Assembly (NCBI GenBank): GCA_964354225.1
Contig: CAYGZC010000086.1
Location: 1-18,890 of the forward strand
Length of the DNA: 18,890 bases
Source of the DNA: CAYGZC01 sp964354225
Lineage (GTDB): Bacteria > Bacteroidota > Ignavibacteria > UBA10030 > SZUA-254
Direction: 5' to 3'
Part shown: positions 9,901-16,852 of the stretch, piece by piece
Numbering within the stretch: position 1 is the first letter of the stretch
How the letters are laid out: every line of letters starts with the position of its first letter
The notes under the pieces: model-generated
Databases searched by the model: none
Told to the model about the DNA's origin: nothing
What the model saw: only the letters and a program-made list of their open reading frames with translations
Program-made: the position numbers and the translations under genes

Positions 9901-9987
9901 ACTGAATACGAGAAGGTTGTAAACTTCGCCATCGATCCGGTTGTGAAAAAAGATGCTCAAGAAAGATTGAAGAGGTTGCGACGATGA
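6967..9987 (+). CDS. very large secreted TPR-repeat protein (YbgF/BamD-like repeats)
   Basis: This protein of about 1,006 residues is built almost wholly of tetratricopeptide repeats of the secreted YbgF/BamD type, with recurring tails such as YPES, FPES, FPAS and YPDS about every 35 residues. No ATG start fits. TTG at 6967 is chosen because AGGG lies 10 bases upstream and the N terminus then reads as a compact signal peptide (MFIFFKNKSNLFLAGIGVFILLPTLLTAQ, shown only as a position guide, cleavage near the final AQ). TTG at 6940 or 6946 would also work and would overlap the OmpA gene. Its stop overlaps the next ATG. YbgF-type TPR proteins end Tol-Pal operons and assist envelope assembly. The size here is several times that of YbgF. 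Function is inferred from context. Confidence 0.82.
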   Translation: MFIFFKNKSNLFLAGIGVFILLPTLLTAQVPPVDQTIQTDKILKGENWIDTKGYHAARQELEHLYPFLSTTEKKRDILFVLLQCAFEDQEYENAYQWSGDFLTEYPNDGKISIVRFIHGVSAFQTERSEDALQTLDMFITESINHPMHGAGHFWRAMVKLEKGDWQSAEADVRNCFEDSSAVGYRDIALMGWALSLERRGEYQKAIDLLKKLLNDFPQSALVSDVKVRLASLFLRVGLPSQTIQVLDTIKPSSHQKQEFSLLMAEADLQLNHFESSQTEYKNLLREYPESYYARKAQYGLAWSYLKKRNYAAAQKEFDSLGIGNDSLAFMALYQSGVLALLQNRPMDAIARLDTLTEHSPYDNIAENAYYQMGMAHYRAKHYREARRAFQLAARLFPESKHRARSYRMLGETNMALSDFSNAQYAFSRVRQLNGSTDLIELSMFQESVCLYHLGRFKSSAQLLADYLKRFSKDEHASEAYVWRGEALYQDGKYGEAEHSYADALRLFPNNPKRIEAMYGIAWTFFEQKKFSQAAASFDRFMAQYSSNERVLDATLRQADCYYFMGEYEKSNALYASITDLKKNSQHAEYAAFQIAMSYIQRGEAERGIVQLRDFLSRFPASLYNEIVQFNIGWTYFSKNQYQQAIMEFRLQMNQYPESQLMPRILFNMGDAFYNLHQYDSARVYYQRVPKEFPASPLVTDALQGLQYTYEAEGKPAAAIAQIDTLLASSSSGIHQEELLMKKGDILFGQGDFAGATIEYQKLLSMKLAPVIQAKAYYQLARAFDMENNTPQAAAYYEKILLDFPDVDFAPNATLALGLAQIKAKKYTAAVKSLQVFETKYPDSPLLSEARYNLAVALLDQKDKKPAFIQFQNVIQKHPDDVFADRSRLQIARLHISKKEFKASLDTLNYLISRRSDDLAAEALLLVGENYLSLKKPQDALQAFKDVYDQYTEFTLLTERAHLGAGECYERLRKAKLAQTEYEKVVNFAIDPVVKKDAQERLKRLRR

Positions 9988-11615
9988 AGAAGATATTCAT
10001 TTCATTAATTTTTTCTTTAGTCCTCATCTCACCAACTCTCGGCCAGGAACAGTCTGTAAGCAAAGATACTACGGTAATGCCTAAACTTGAGATTCCGGAG
10101 ATCACTATTGTTGGAAAGAAAGCAATTACGCTTCCATTTGCCCGTAAAGGTGAGATTTATGATGTGAACATCCTTGAGGTATCGCCGCCCGACACATCTC
10201 TTATAGAAGAACGCCCTGCTATGCCGCTTCCAATCGGTTCACTTCCTCGTTACGATGAACCTCTCGTTCCCTGGCACGTTTCGGTTGAAGGATCGTTCGG
10301 AAGTTTCTCAACAGCTCATCTCCGTGCCTTTCTCGATTATAAAGGAAGGAAGTGGGGGATATACGGGAATACCGGTTTTCAGTCAACACGTGGACACATC
10401 GCACATGCCTCAGGAAATTCATTCCAGATGGAAGCGAACGCTCACTCGCTTGTTTCGACAGACAATGAAATTTTAAAATCGTTCCGTGTTTCTGGCGGAT
10501 TACAGTTGATGCACGATGAGTACGGCATGTTTGGTATTCGGAATATTTCCGTTGATCGCTCACGCACAAACGTTGTGCTTGATAGCAGACTGAATTCTCT
10601 GGAACGTCAGAAAAGCGCGATAGATTTTAGTCTCCGGGCAAATATTTGGTCTCTTTCCAATGAACAGCCGACAGGGAATTCATCAATCTCTGCCGTTTCT
10701 CCTGAGATTGCTGCTTCATATTCAACAAAAGTGAATAGTGTTCAGCTTCTCGCACAAATGTCTTTTACAAGTACCTCGCTTAATTACGATCATTCCGTAC
10801 AAACACCATCTCTGTTTGGAATTTCTGCGGCTGCAAAGTGGCTGCTGATGGATAAATGGTTCCTGCAGGTTGGCGGTGAATTTCAGAATGGTTCTGGTAG
10901 TGATGGTGGAGGTCATTCACTTATTGCCCCATTTGCCGTTCTCAAATGGGAACTGGATCGCGATCGTGCGATGAGCATTTGGTTTAAGCCTGAAATGTCT
11001 CTCGAATCGTATGGAGGATATACAATAGGGAATCCATATTTTGTACGTGAAATTATGTTGCATCCAGAACGAACATGGTTTAATCTTGGAGGAACATTCT
11101 GGTACAACAGCGGCACATTTTCTCTCGAAGTCAATGGTGCGTTTGCAAAGAGCACGAATAAAAGTATCACACTCGCAGACAGCGGCAAACTTTATCTGGC
11201 ATTTGTTGATGCCGATCGGTTTACCGTTCGGGCAGACGGAAGCGTGAAGCCGCTGAACAATACACGACTGACATTTACCGGGATCATCCAGCCATCGTTT
11301 GAAGATGGGAAGAGCAGGCAGCTTCCGATGATTCCACTTATTCAACTTGCCGCAAGAGGTGAGCTGACTCTCAACATACCGCTTTCACTATGGTCGTCTG
11401 TTGAATTTTGGAATGAGCAGTATGTGGATATAGCTGGCAGTAAAACTCTTGATGAACGGATCCTGCTGAATATTGGTGCGGCATCAAGCATCATTCCTCG
11501 AACTGTTCTATCGCTTGAAATTGCAAATCTTCTCAATCATTCGTACGAATGGTGGAGCGGATATAAGGCACCGAACAGAACTATAAAGCTTGAGGCAAAA
11601 GTTAATTTTCAATGA
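9984..11615 (+). CDS. outer-membrane beta-barrel, TonB-receptor-like without a plug
   Basis: This is a 543-residue protein with a clear signal peptide (MKKIFISLIFSLVLISPTLGQ). A short segment around residues 35-50 (IPEITIVGKKAI) resembles the start of TonB-dependent receptors. The rest consists of alternating polar/aromatic strands typical of an outer-membrane barrel. The last part (SLEIANLLNHSYEWWSGY, then TIKLEAKVNF) matches the usual ending of TonB-receptor barrels. The plug domain of about 130 residues that normally fills such barrels is not visible; barrel-like sequence starts near residue 100. The ATG overlaps the stop of the TPR gene, so the two are probably coupled. The substrate is unknown. 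It may be a companion porin or scaffold for the TPR protein. Confidence 0.7.
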   Translation: MKKIFISLIFSLVLISPTLGQEQSVSKDTTVMPKLEIPEITIVGKKAITLPFARKGEIYDVNILEVSPPDTSLIEERPAMPLPIGSLPRYDEPLVPWHVSVEGSFGSFSTAHLRAFLDYKGRKWGIYGNTGFQSTRGHIAHASGNSFQMEANAHSLVSTDNEILKSFRVSGGLQLMHDEYGMFGIRNISVDRSRTNVVLDSRLNSLERQKSAIDFSLRANIWSLSNEQPTGNSSISAVSPEIAASYSTKVNSVQLLAQMSFTSTSLNYDHSVQTPSLFGISAAAKWLLMDKWFLQVGGEFQNGSGSDGGGHSLIAPFAVLKWELDRDRAMSIWFKPEMSLESYGGYTIGNPYFVREIMLHPERTWFNLGGTFWYNSGTFSLEVNGAFAKSTNKSITLADSGKLYLAFVDADRFTVRADGSVKPLNNTRLTFTGIIQPSFEDGKSRQLPMIPLIQLAARGELTLNIPLSLWSSVEFWNEQYVDIAGSKTLDERILLNIGAASSIIPRTVLSLEIANLLNHSYEWWSGYKAPNRTIKLEAKVNFQ

Positions 11616-12463
11616 AGATCATTACAACAATTCATGAGATGCAGCAGACAGTCGATGAGCTGCGGCAGATCAGAAAGAAACTTGGTGTCGTTCCCACGAT
11701 GGGATATTTGCACGAAGGTCACCTCAGTCTCATTCATCTTGCCAAACAACATGCAGACGTTGTCATAACTACGTTGTTTGTGAATCCCGCGCAGTTCGGT
11801 CCAACGGAAGATTTTGACAAATATCCGCGAGATTTCGGACGAGATAAAAAACTTGCTGAATCGGCAGGAACGGATATTCTATTCACTCCATCTAACGAAG
11901 AGATGTACCCCGCAGGTTATTTGACAGTTGTTGATGTAGGAAGAATCACCACTGTTCTTGAAGGGAAAATTCGCCCGACACATTTCCGCGGTGTTACCAC
12001 GGTTATAGCTAAATTATTCAATATCACCAAACCAGATGTTGCCGTTTTCGGTCAAAAAGATGCACAACAGGCGATTGTTATTCAGCAAATGGTTAAAGAT
12101 TTAAATTTTGATGTACGAATTATGATTGCTCCCATTGTACGAGAATCAGAGGGACTTGCAATGAGTTCGAGAAACGTGTATCTTTCGGAAGTCGAGCGAA
12201 AAGAAAGTGTCGTTCTCCATCAGTCTCTCCAATTAGCGAAAAAGCTAATCGAGCATGGTGAACGGAATTGTTCATTAATTATCAGTGAGATGAAAAAACT
12301 TATTTCTGCAAATCTATCGGCAAAAATCGATTACATTTCAATTACAGAGGCAGAGACATTGGAAGAGCTCTCAGTGCTTCAAGATGGCAATCAGGCGCTC
12401 ATCTCACTTGCTGTTCGCTTCGGTACAACGCGACTTATTGATAATATCCTTCTCACAATATAA
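11612..12463 (+). CDS. panC: pantothenate synthetase (pantoate--beta-alanine ligase)
   Basis: PanC joins pantoate and beta-alanine with ATP, via a pantoyl-adenylate, to make pantothenate for coenzyme A. The 283-residue protein is of normal length. It shows VPTMGYLHEGHLSLI at residues 27-41, with the His34-x-Gly-His37 nucleotide motif. Other family blocks are LFVNPAQFGPTEDF, KLFNITKPDVAVFGQKD and the MSSRNVYLS loop, which corresponds to the KMSKS element. The ATG lies in the stop of the upstream barrel gene (ATGA), so this metabolic gene is at the end of an envelope operon. No panB or panD is present nearby. Confidence 0.97.
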   Translation: MKIITTIHEMQQTVDELRQIRKKLGVVPTMGYLHEGHLSLIHLAKQHADVVITTLFVNPAQFGPTEDFDKYPRDFGRDKKLAESAGTDILFTPSNEEMYPAGYLTVVDVGRITTVLEGKIRPTHFRGVTTVIAKLFNITKPDVAVFGQKDAQQAIVIQQMVKDLNFDVRIMIAPIVRESEGLAMSSRNVYLSEVERKESVVLHQSLQLAKKLIEHGERNCSLIISEMKKLISANLSAKIDYISITEAETLEELSVLQDGNQALISLAVRFGTTRLIDNILLTI

Positions 12464-12472
12464 GATATCTTT

Positions 12473-13243
12473 ATGCCCGATTTTACAAAAGAAATACAAT
12501 TAGCTGTTACTATTATGGCTGCCGGAAAGGGTACAAGAATGAAAAATCCCGAGAAGGCAAAAGTAATGTACGAAATCTGTGGGAAGCCGATGGTGGAATA
12601 CGTTGTTGATCTGGCAAGTAAGCTCCATGCTCACCGCACTTTACTTATTGTCGGATGGCAGAAACAATTAGTAGCGGAACATTTTTCAAAGTTAAACTAT
12701 CAGGTCGAGTTCGTTGAGCAGAATGAACAGCTCGGTACAGGGCATGCGGTTCTTCAAACGATGGAACCAATGAAGGATTTCGCCGGCGATGTTTTGGTGC
12801 TGTCGGGTGATGTTCCGCTGCTTACTGAGAAAACTGCTAAAGCTCTCATCGGGTATCACCGGGCAACCGAAGCGGTTGCGACAATTCTCACTGCCGATCT
12901 TGATGATCCAACTGGTTATGGACGTATCGTGCACAACGAAGATGGTAGTGTGAAGAAAATTGTCGAGCACAAAGATGCATCGAAAAAAGAAATAGTCATC
13001 AAAGAAATTAACTCCGGCATATATGTGTTCAGTAAAGAGAAGCTGTTTGAGTGCCTCCCAAAGGTAGAGCCAAATAACGTGCAGCGGGAGTATTATCTTA
13101 CAGATGTATTCGAGCTGTTCTGGAAAAACGAGTGGCGGGTTTCTGCAGTGAAAGCCATTGATGCAGTTGAAGTTATGGGCATAAATGACCTAAAACAGCT
13201 GGAGGAAGCACAGAAAATAATGTCAGCGAAGACAACCCCCTGA
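12473..13243 (+). CDS. GlmU-type UDP-sugar pyrophosphorylase, single-domain
   Basis: This 256-residue nucleotidyltransferase has the pyrophosphorylase fold of GlmU, which makes UDP-N-acetylglucosamine from UTP and GlcNAc-1-phosphate. The nucleotide loop MAAGKGTRM is at residues 15-23, followed by KVMYEICGKPMVEYVV. Further blocks are EQLGTGHAVLQ, LVLSGDVPLLT (metal-binding Asp), EINSGIYVF and NVQREYYLTDVF. The left-handed beta-helix acetyltransferase half of bifunctional GlmU (usual total about 455 residues) is absent. The frame ends naturally with a short helical tail. A separate acetyltransferase would be needed for the full pathway, or the sugar may differ. It lies nine bases after panC with a weak ribosome-binding site. 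Confidence 0.85.
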   Translation: MPDFTKEIQLAVTIMAAGKGTRMKNPEKAKVMYEICGKPMVEYVVDLASKLHAHRTLLIVGWQKQLVAEHFSKLNYQVEFVEQNEQLGTGHAVLQTMEPMKDFAGDVLVLSGDVPLLTEKTAKALIGYHRATEAVATILTADLDDPTGYGRIVHNEDGSVKKIVEHKDASKKEIVIKEINSGIYVFSKEKLFECLPKVEPNNVQREYYLTDVFELFWKNEWRVSAVKAIDAVEVMGINDLKQLEEAQKIMSAKTTP

Positions 13244-13247
13244 TTGT

Positions 13248-13276
13248 TTGACAATCACTCTCTTTTTCTTTATACT
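13248..13276 (+). promoter_or_regulatory. strong sigma-70-type promoter
   Basis: TTGACA at 13248-13253 and TATACT at 13271-13276 are separated by exactly 17 bases, an almost perfect housekeeping promoter. Transcription should begin near 13283, leaving a leader of about 20 bases before the ATG at 13303, with GAAAGG (13291-13296) as ribosome-binding site. It sits directly after the stop of the nucleotidyltransferase gene, so it starts a new transcription unit. Confidence 0.75.
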
Positions 13277-13302
13277 TACTATAGAGGTTTGAAAGGTATC
13301 GT

Positions 13303-13791
13303 ATGAAAAAAATATGTTTAGTTTTGATGGTTTTATTTCTTTTATCTGTTGTGGCTCCGGCTCAGTTTAAGTCACAAGCAGAGCAGCCGAGCGTTTCTCA
13401 ATCACTCGTACGCCCAACAACAGGTATCAATAGTTTTCTCGGTCTTCTTAATCCGAATAACTTTATGATGCGGCACAACTTCTCGCTGAGCTATATGTCG
13501 TCTGGCGGTACCGGACTCTCGATCGCTTCTTATACCAACAGCATGTTCTACAAAATAGCGGACCCGCTTAATGTCCGTTTCGATGTCACGCTTCAAGGCT
13601 CACCGTTTGGACCAGCGGCATATCAGAATTCATTGAGCGGCGTCTTTCTCAGTCGGGCAGAATTGAATTACAAACCATGGGAAAATTTTCTGATAAAATT
13701 TGAATACAATCATCTCCCGATGAATTATTACGGATTGAGCAACCCATGGTATAATCCATATTCATCCCCATTTTATCGTGAAGGTGAATAG
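13303..13791 (+). CDS. small secreted beta-rich protein of unknown function
   Basis: This 162-residue protein starts with a classical signal peptide (MKKICLVLMVLFLLSVVAPAQ). The mature part has alternating aromatic and small residues (HNFSLSYMSSG, PLNVRFDVTLQGSP, RAELNYKPWENFLIKFEYNHLP), which suggests a few amphipathic beta strands facing the outer membrane. The tail is rich in Tyr, Pro and Asn. It is too short for a usual porin and has no membrane anchor or lipobox. It has its own strong promoter and its own terminator, so it is probably made in quantity as a single-gene unit. I do not recognise the family. The ribosome-binding site GAAAGG six bases before the ATG supports the start. Confidence 0.75.
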   Translation: MKKICLVLMVLFLLSVVAPAQFKSQAEQPSVSQSLVRPTTGINSFLGLLNPNNFMMRHNFSLSYMSSGGTGLSIASYTNSMFYKIADPLNVRFDVTLQGSPFGPAAYQNSLSGVFLSRAELNYKPWENFLIKFEYNHLPMNYYGLSNPWYNPYSSPFYREGE

Positions 13792-13837
13792 GCGGCATTG
13801 AATACGGTTTCATCTCTTAATGAAAATTTATCAACTG

Positions 13838-13878
13838 CCGAGTTGGTCTTCTACAGATGGCTGACTCGGTTTTTATTT
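13838..13878 (+). terminator. intrinsic terminator after the small secreted protein
   Basis: CCGAGTTGGTC (13838-13848) can pair with GGCTGACTCGG (13859-13869) to form an 11-base-pair stem with three G-U pairs and a 10-base loop. It is followed at once by TTTTTATTTATT. This is a good Rho-independent terminator and separates the single-gene unit from the LytR_C gene. Confidence 0.75.
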
Positions 13879-13913
13879 ATTCCTTCTCATGTTGAGGGAA
13901 GCGAGACATCACA

Positions 13914-14396
13914 ATGATTGAAAAACATCAGGAAAAAAAACAACCGAGCAACAGCACAATAACATCTTGGAATATCACCAAGCGAATTCTAAGTGGTGTT
14001 ATAATTGTGCTGATACTGGTGATTGGTTATTTCGGCTATGGTTACATTTCACGATTGAGCACAAAGTCAAGTGATAATAAGGTTGAAAACAAACCTCCTC
14101 GGATTCTCCAGCTCGATGTTCTTAATGGCTGCGGAGCAAAGGGAATCGGAGCGAAATTCACAGATTACCTACGTACACAAGGATTTGATGTGGTTGAAAG
14201 CAAAAACTACAAATCGTTTCAGATTCCACAAACCTTAGTGATTGATAGAATTGGCGACCTCACCGCTGCGCGACGTGTTGCCACTGCACTTGGTGTTAAA
14301 GAAAATAACATTGTTCAGCAGCTTAACCTGGATTATTTCGTTGATATCTCTGTCATCATTGGAAAAGATTATACGCAATTAAATCCATCGCATTAA
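13914..14396 (+). CDS. membrane-anchored LytR C-terminal (LytR_C) domain protein
   Basis: This 160-residue protein has a charged N terminus, one membrane helix at about residues 24-46 and a periplasmic LytR_C-type domain at about 62-155. Family features are LDVLNGCGAKGIGAKFTDYLRTQGFDVV near 65-92, TLVIDRIGD, and A-x2-VA-x-ALGV near 120-128. LytR_C domains occur at the end of LytR-CpsA-Psr cell-wall ligases and as stand-alone anchored proteins, as here. The catalytic LCP domain is absent, so no ligase activity is expected. GAGGGAA upstream is a plausible though distant ribosome-binding site. It precedes rsfS by 18 bases and probably shares its transcript. Confidence 0.8.
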   Translation: MIEKHQEKKQPSNSTITSWNITKRILSGVIIVLILVIGYFGYGYISRLSTKSSDNKVENKPPRILQLDVLNGCGAKGIGAKFTDYLRTQGFDVVESKNYKSFQIPQTLVIDRIGDLTAARRVATALGVKENNIVQQLNLDYFVDISVIIGKDYTQLNPSH

Positions 14397-14414
14397 TTTT
14401 CATAAGGAGAACTA

Positions 14415-14804
14415 TTGACACCAAAAACACTTGCTAAGAAGATTGCCAGTTTAGCCCTCACCAAAAAAGCTTCCAACGTTATGATTATAGATCTCAGGAA
14501 GCTCACCGACATGACCGATTTCTTCGTTGTTTGTTCCGCCGATTCTGATACTCAAGTGAAAGCCATCGCCGATGCCATTGCCGATGGAACTGAAAAACTT
14601 GGCTCGTCACCATGGCACGAAGAAGGTATCTCAAACCGTCAGTGGGTTTTACTGGATTTCGTGGATGTTGTCGCTCACGTCTTCCATAAAGAAGCGAGGA
14701 GATATTATGGGCTTGAAAAACTATGGGGAGATGCAAAGATCGAAACCGTGGGGGATGAACCAGTAAAAAAAATACCAGCTAAGAAAACGACGAAGAAAAA
14801 GTGA
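14415..14804 (+). CDS. rsfS: ribosome silencing factor RsfS
   Basis: RsfS binds ribosomal protein uL14 on the large subunit and blocks joining of the subunits when nutrients are scarce. The 129-residue protein has the family pattern DLRKLTDMTDFFVVCSADSD near residues 27-46, then SPWHEEG and the diagnostic WVLLDFVDVVAHVFHKEARRYY-type block, followed by LEKLWGDA. A Lys-rich tail of about 18 residues follows, longer than in many homologues. The start is TTG at 14415, supported by AAGGAG at 14404-14409 five bases upstream; no ATG lies near. The stop overlaps the argS GTG (GTGA). Confidence 0.95.
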   Translation: MTPKTLAKKIASLALTKKASNVMIIDLRKLTDMTDFFVVCSADSDTQVKAIADAIADGTEKLGSSPWHEEGISNRQWVLLDFVDVVAHVFHKEARRYYGLEKLWGDAKIETVGDEPVKKIPAKKTTKKK

Positions 14805-16432
14805 AGCAATACCTTAAAGCTCAATTACTTCGTGCTTTGAAGTCGTTAGGTGTACCGGAAAGTATCGTACCATCTTTTGAAAAGCCTCGCATCGCCGCTC
14901 ACGGTGATCTTACCACAAATGTTGCAATGATGGCGGCAAAACAAATGCATGAAAATTCTCGCCAGCTTGCACAGAAGATTTTAGATAATTTGAAATTAGA
15001 TACAACTCTCGTTGATAAAGCTGAAATTGCCGGTCCCGGATTTATCAACTTTCATTTCACAGATAAATACTATCAAGATCAGCTTGCGAAAATTATCCGA
15101 GAAGGCAGACAATATGGCAAAGCTGATCTCGGCAAGCGATTGAAGACTCAAATTGAATTTGTAAGTGCAAATCCAACCGGACCTCTCACTGTCGGACACG
15201 GTCGCGGTGCAGTTTACGGCGATACAATTGCACGACTTCTTGAATGGACCGGTTACGATGTTACACGAGAATATTACTTCAACAATGCAGGCAGACAGAT
15301 GCGCATCCTTGGTGATTCTGTTCGTATGCGTTATCTGGAATTATTGGGAGAAAAGATTGAGTTTCCTGAAGATTACTATCAAGGCGAGTATATCAAAGAA
15401 ATTGCGCAACATCTTATGGATCTTCATGAAAAGAATTTGAAAGACGAGCCAGCCGGAGGTAGATTCAAGCAACAAGCCGAGACAGAGATATTTGATGACA
15501 TCAAAAAAACTTTGGCAAGAATCGGTGTTAAGCATAATGTTTTCTTCAATGAAAACACACTTTACGAAACCGGACAGGTGAAAGAAGTAATTGAAGAATT
15601 ACGGAAAAAAGATTTAGCGTATGACCAAGATGGAGCGGTATGGTTTAAGGCAACAGCTTTTGGCGGTGAGAAAGATAAAGTTATTGTGAAGGCAACGGGT
15701 GAGCCGACCTACCGTTTGCCTGATATCGCATACCACCGTGATAAGCTCCGAAGGGGTTTTGAACTAATCATTGATGTTCTTGGTGCCGACCATGTTGCAA
15801 CATATCCCGATGTTCTTGCCGGAATAAAAGCCCTCGGTTACGATGAATCGAAGATCAAAGTTTTGATTCACCAGTTTGTAACGATTTTGCAGGAAGGTGA
15901 AGTTGTAAAGATGTCGACCCGTAAGGCAAACTTTATTACACTTGATGAGCTAATAGACGAAGTTGGTGCCGATGTTGTGCGGTACTTCTTCCTGATGCGC
16001 GGAATAGGAAGCCACCTGAACTTCGATTTGAAACTTGCAAAGGAACAATCGGAAGAAAACCCTGTTTATTATTTGCAGTATGCACACGCCCGTATCGCAA
16101 GTATTATCCGACTTGCCGAAAGCAAAGGAGTTGATGTAAATAAGTCGTACAATTTATCGTTACTAACTCAGCCAGAAGAAATTTCTTTGATGAAGCTCCT
16201 GTCTCAATTCCCGGATATGGTTGAATCGTGTGCAGTAACTTATGAGCCGCACCGGCTTGCAGAGTATCTACACGATGTTGCCGGCAGTTACCACAAATTT
16301 TATCATGAGCATCGTGTTATGGGGGAGGATTTGAAAATCACCGCTACACGCATTGCACTATGTCTTGCAACGAAGACTGTTCTTGCCAACGGATTTGCCA
16401 TTCTCGGCATCACTGCACCTGAAAAGATGTAA
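14801..16432 (+). CDS. argS: arginine--tRNA ligase
   Basis: ArgRS charges tRNA-Arg with arginine. The 543-residue class I synthetase has the N-terminal tRNA-recognition domain (PRIAAHGDLTTNVAM near 29-43) and the catalytic block VSANPTGPLTVGHGRG at 121-136. It also has the KMSTRK form of the KMSKS loop (about 15908-15925) and the C-terminal DALR anticodon domain, ending in the usual ANGFAILGITAPEKM. The position of the first His of the HIGH motif holds Thr130 (TVGH), a change noted separately. Translation begins at GTG 14801, inside the rsfS stop. It is the last housekeeping gene before the accessory region. Confidence 0.96.
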   Translation: MKQYLKAQLLRALKSLGVPESIVPSFEKPRIAAHGDLTTNVAMMAAKQMHENSRQLAQKILDNLKLDTTLVDKAEIAGPGFINFHFTDKYYQDQLAKIIREGRQYGKADLGKRLKTQIEFVSANPTGPLTVGHGRGAVYGDTIARLLEWTGYDVTREYYFNNAGRQMRILGDSVRMRYLELLGEKIEFPEDYYQGEYIKEIAQHLMDLHEKNLKDEPAGGRFKQQAETEIFDDIKKTLARIGVKHNVFFNENTLYETGQVKEVIEELRKKDLAYDQDGAVWFKATAFGGEKDKVIVKATGEPTYRLPDIAYHRDKLRRGFELIIDVLGADHVATYPDVLAGIKALGYDESKIKVLIHQFVTILQEGEVVKMSTRKANFITLDELIDEVGADVVRYFFLMRGIGSHLNFDLKLAKEQSEENPVYYLQYAHARIASIIRLAESKGVDVNKSYNLSLLTQPEEISLMKLLSQFPDMVESCAVTYEPHRLAEYLHDVAGSYHKFYHEHRVMGEDLKITATRIALCLATKTVLANGFAILGITAPEKM

Positions 16433-16440
16433 GATATTAA

Positions 16441-16515
16441 TGTCATTCCCGCGAAAGCGGGAATCCAGAAGATAGCTAATGTCTGGATGCCTGCTAAAAA
16501 CGTGCGGGCATGACA
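16441..16515. repeat. left REP-like double palindrome (REPIN-type)
   Basis: Two REP-like hairpins lie head to head. The first is ATTCCCGC (16445-16452), loop GAAA, then GCGGGAAT (16457-16464), a perfect 8-base-pair stem with a GNRA-type tetraloop. The second is ATGCCTGC (16487-16494), a nine-base loop, then GCGGGCAT (16504-16511), with one G-U pair. The outer ends TGTCATTCCCGC and GCGGGCATGACA are also inverted copies of each other, 11 of 12 positions. The pair can therefore fold as two hairpins or one long stem. The first hairpin has the form ATTCCC-N8-GGGAAT known from the neisserial dRS3 repeat. The element ends 12 bases before the nuclease ATG. Confidence 0.85.
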
Positions 16516-16527
16516 AAGGAAACTTGA

Positions 16528-16845
16528 ATGTATGAGGATAAAACATATTTTGTTTATATATTAGCAAGTAAAAGAAACGGAACCTTGTATATTGGTGTGA
16601 CAAACAACCTTGTACGTAGGATATATGAGCATAAAGAAAAATTAGTAAAAGGTTTCACACAAAAGTATTATGTATCGATGCTTGTTTATTATGAAGAACA
16701 TGGAAATATTCATAGTGCGATTCAGCGTGAGAAGCAGATGAAAAAGTGGAATAGAGCATGGAAAGTACATATGATCGAAAAGTACAATCCCCACTGGCAA
16801 GACCTTTATAATAATGGAGACGTTATACTATTGCAGAGAGAATAA
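16528..16845 (+). CDS. small GIY-YIG nuclease
   Basis: This 105-residue protein is a single GIY-YIG nuclease domain of the short YhbQ-like type. The first core strand is VYI at residues 9-11 and the second YIG at 21-23. The active-site helix has Arg30/Arg31 and His35 (RRIYEHK), and the metal-binding Glu68 sits in REKQMKKW at 67-74. All expected catalytic residues are present, so it is probably active. AAGGA at 16516-16520, directly abutting the palindrome, is the ribosome-binding site. Palindromes flank both sides within 8-12 bases of the coding sequence, which suggests that gene and repeats move together. Its cellular role is unknown; DNA repair, or mobility of the repeats, are the two obvious ideas. 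Confidence 0.9.
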   Translation: MYEDKTYFVYILASKRNGTLYIGVTNNLVRRIYEHKEKLVKGFTQKYYVSMLVYYEEHGNIHSAIQREKQMKKWNRAWKVHMIEKYNPHWQDLYNNGDVILLQRE

Positions 16846-16852
16846 ACGGTCT

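Noticed and set aside
10917..11345. 142-residue minus-strand frame inside the barrel gene
   Set aside because: Composition is irregular and Cys-rich, as expected for an antisense shadow of coding sequence.
16358..16603. 81-residue minus-strand frame over the argS end and left palindromes
   Set aside because: It overlaps argS and the nuclease gene and reads through the repeats; no independent support.
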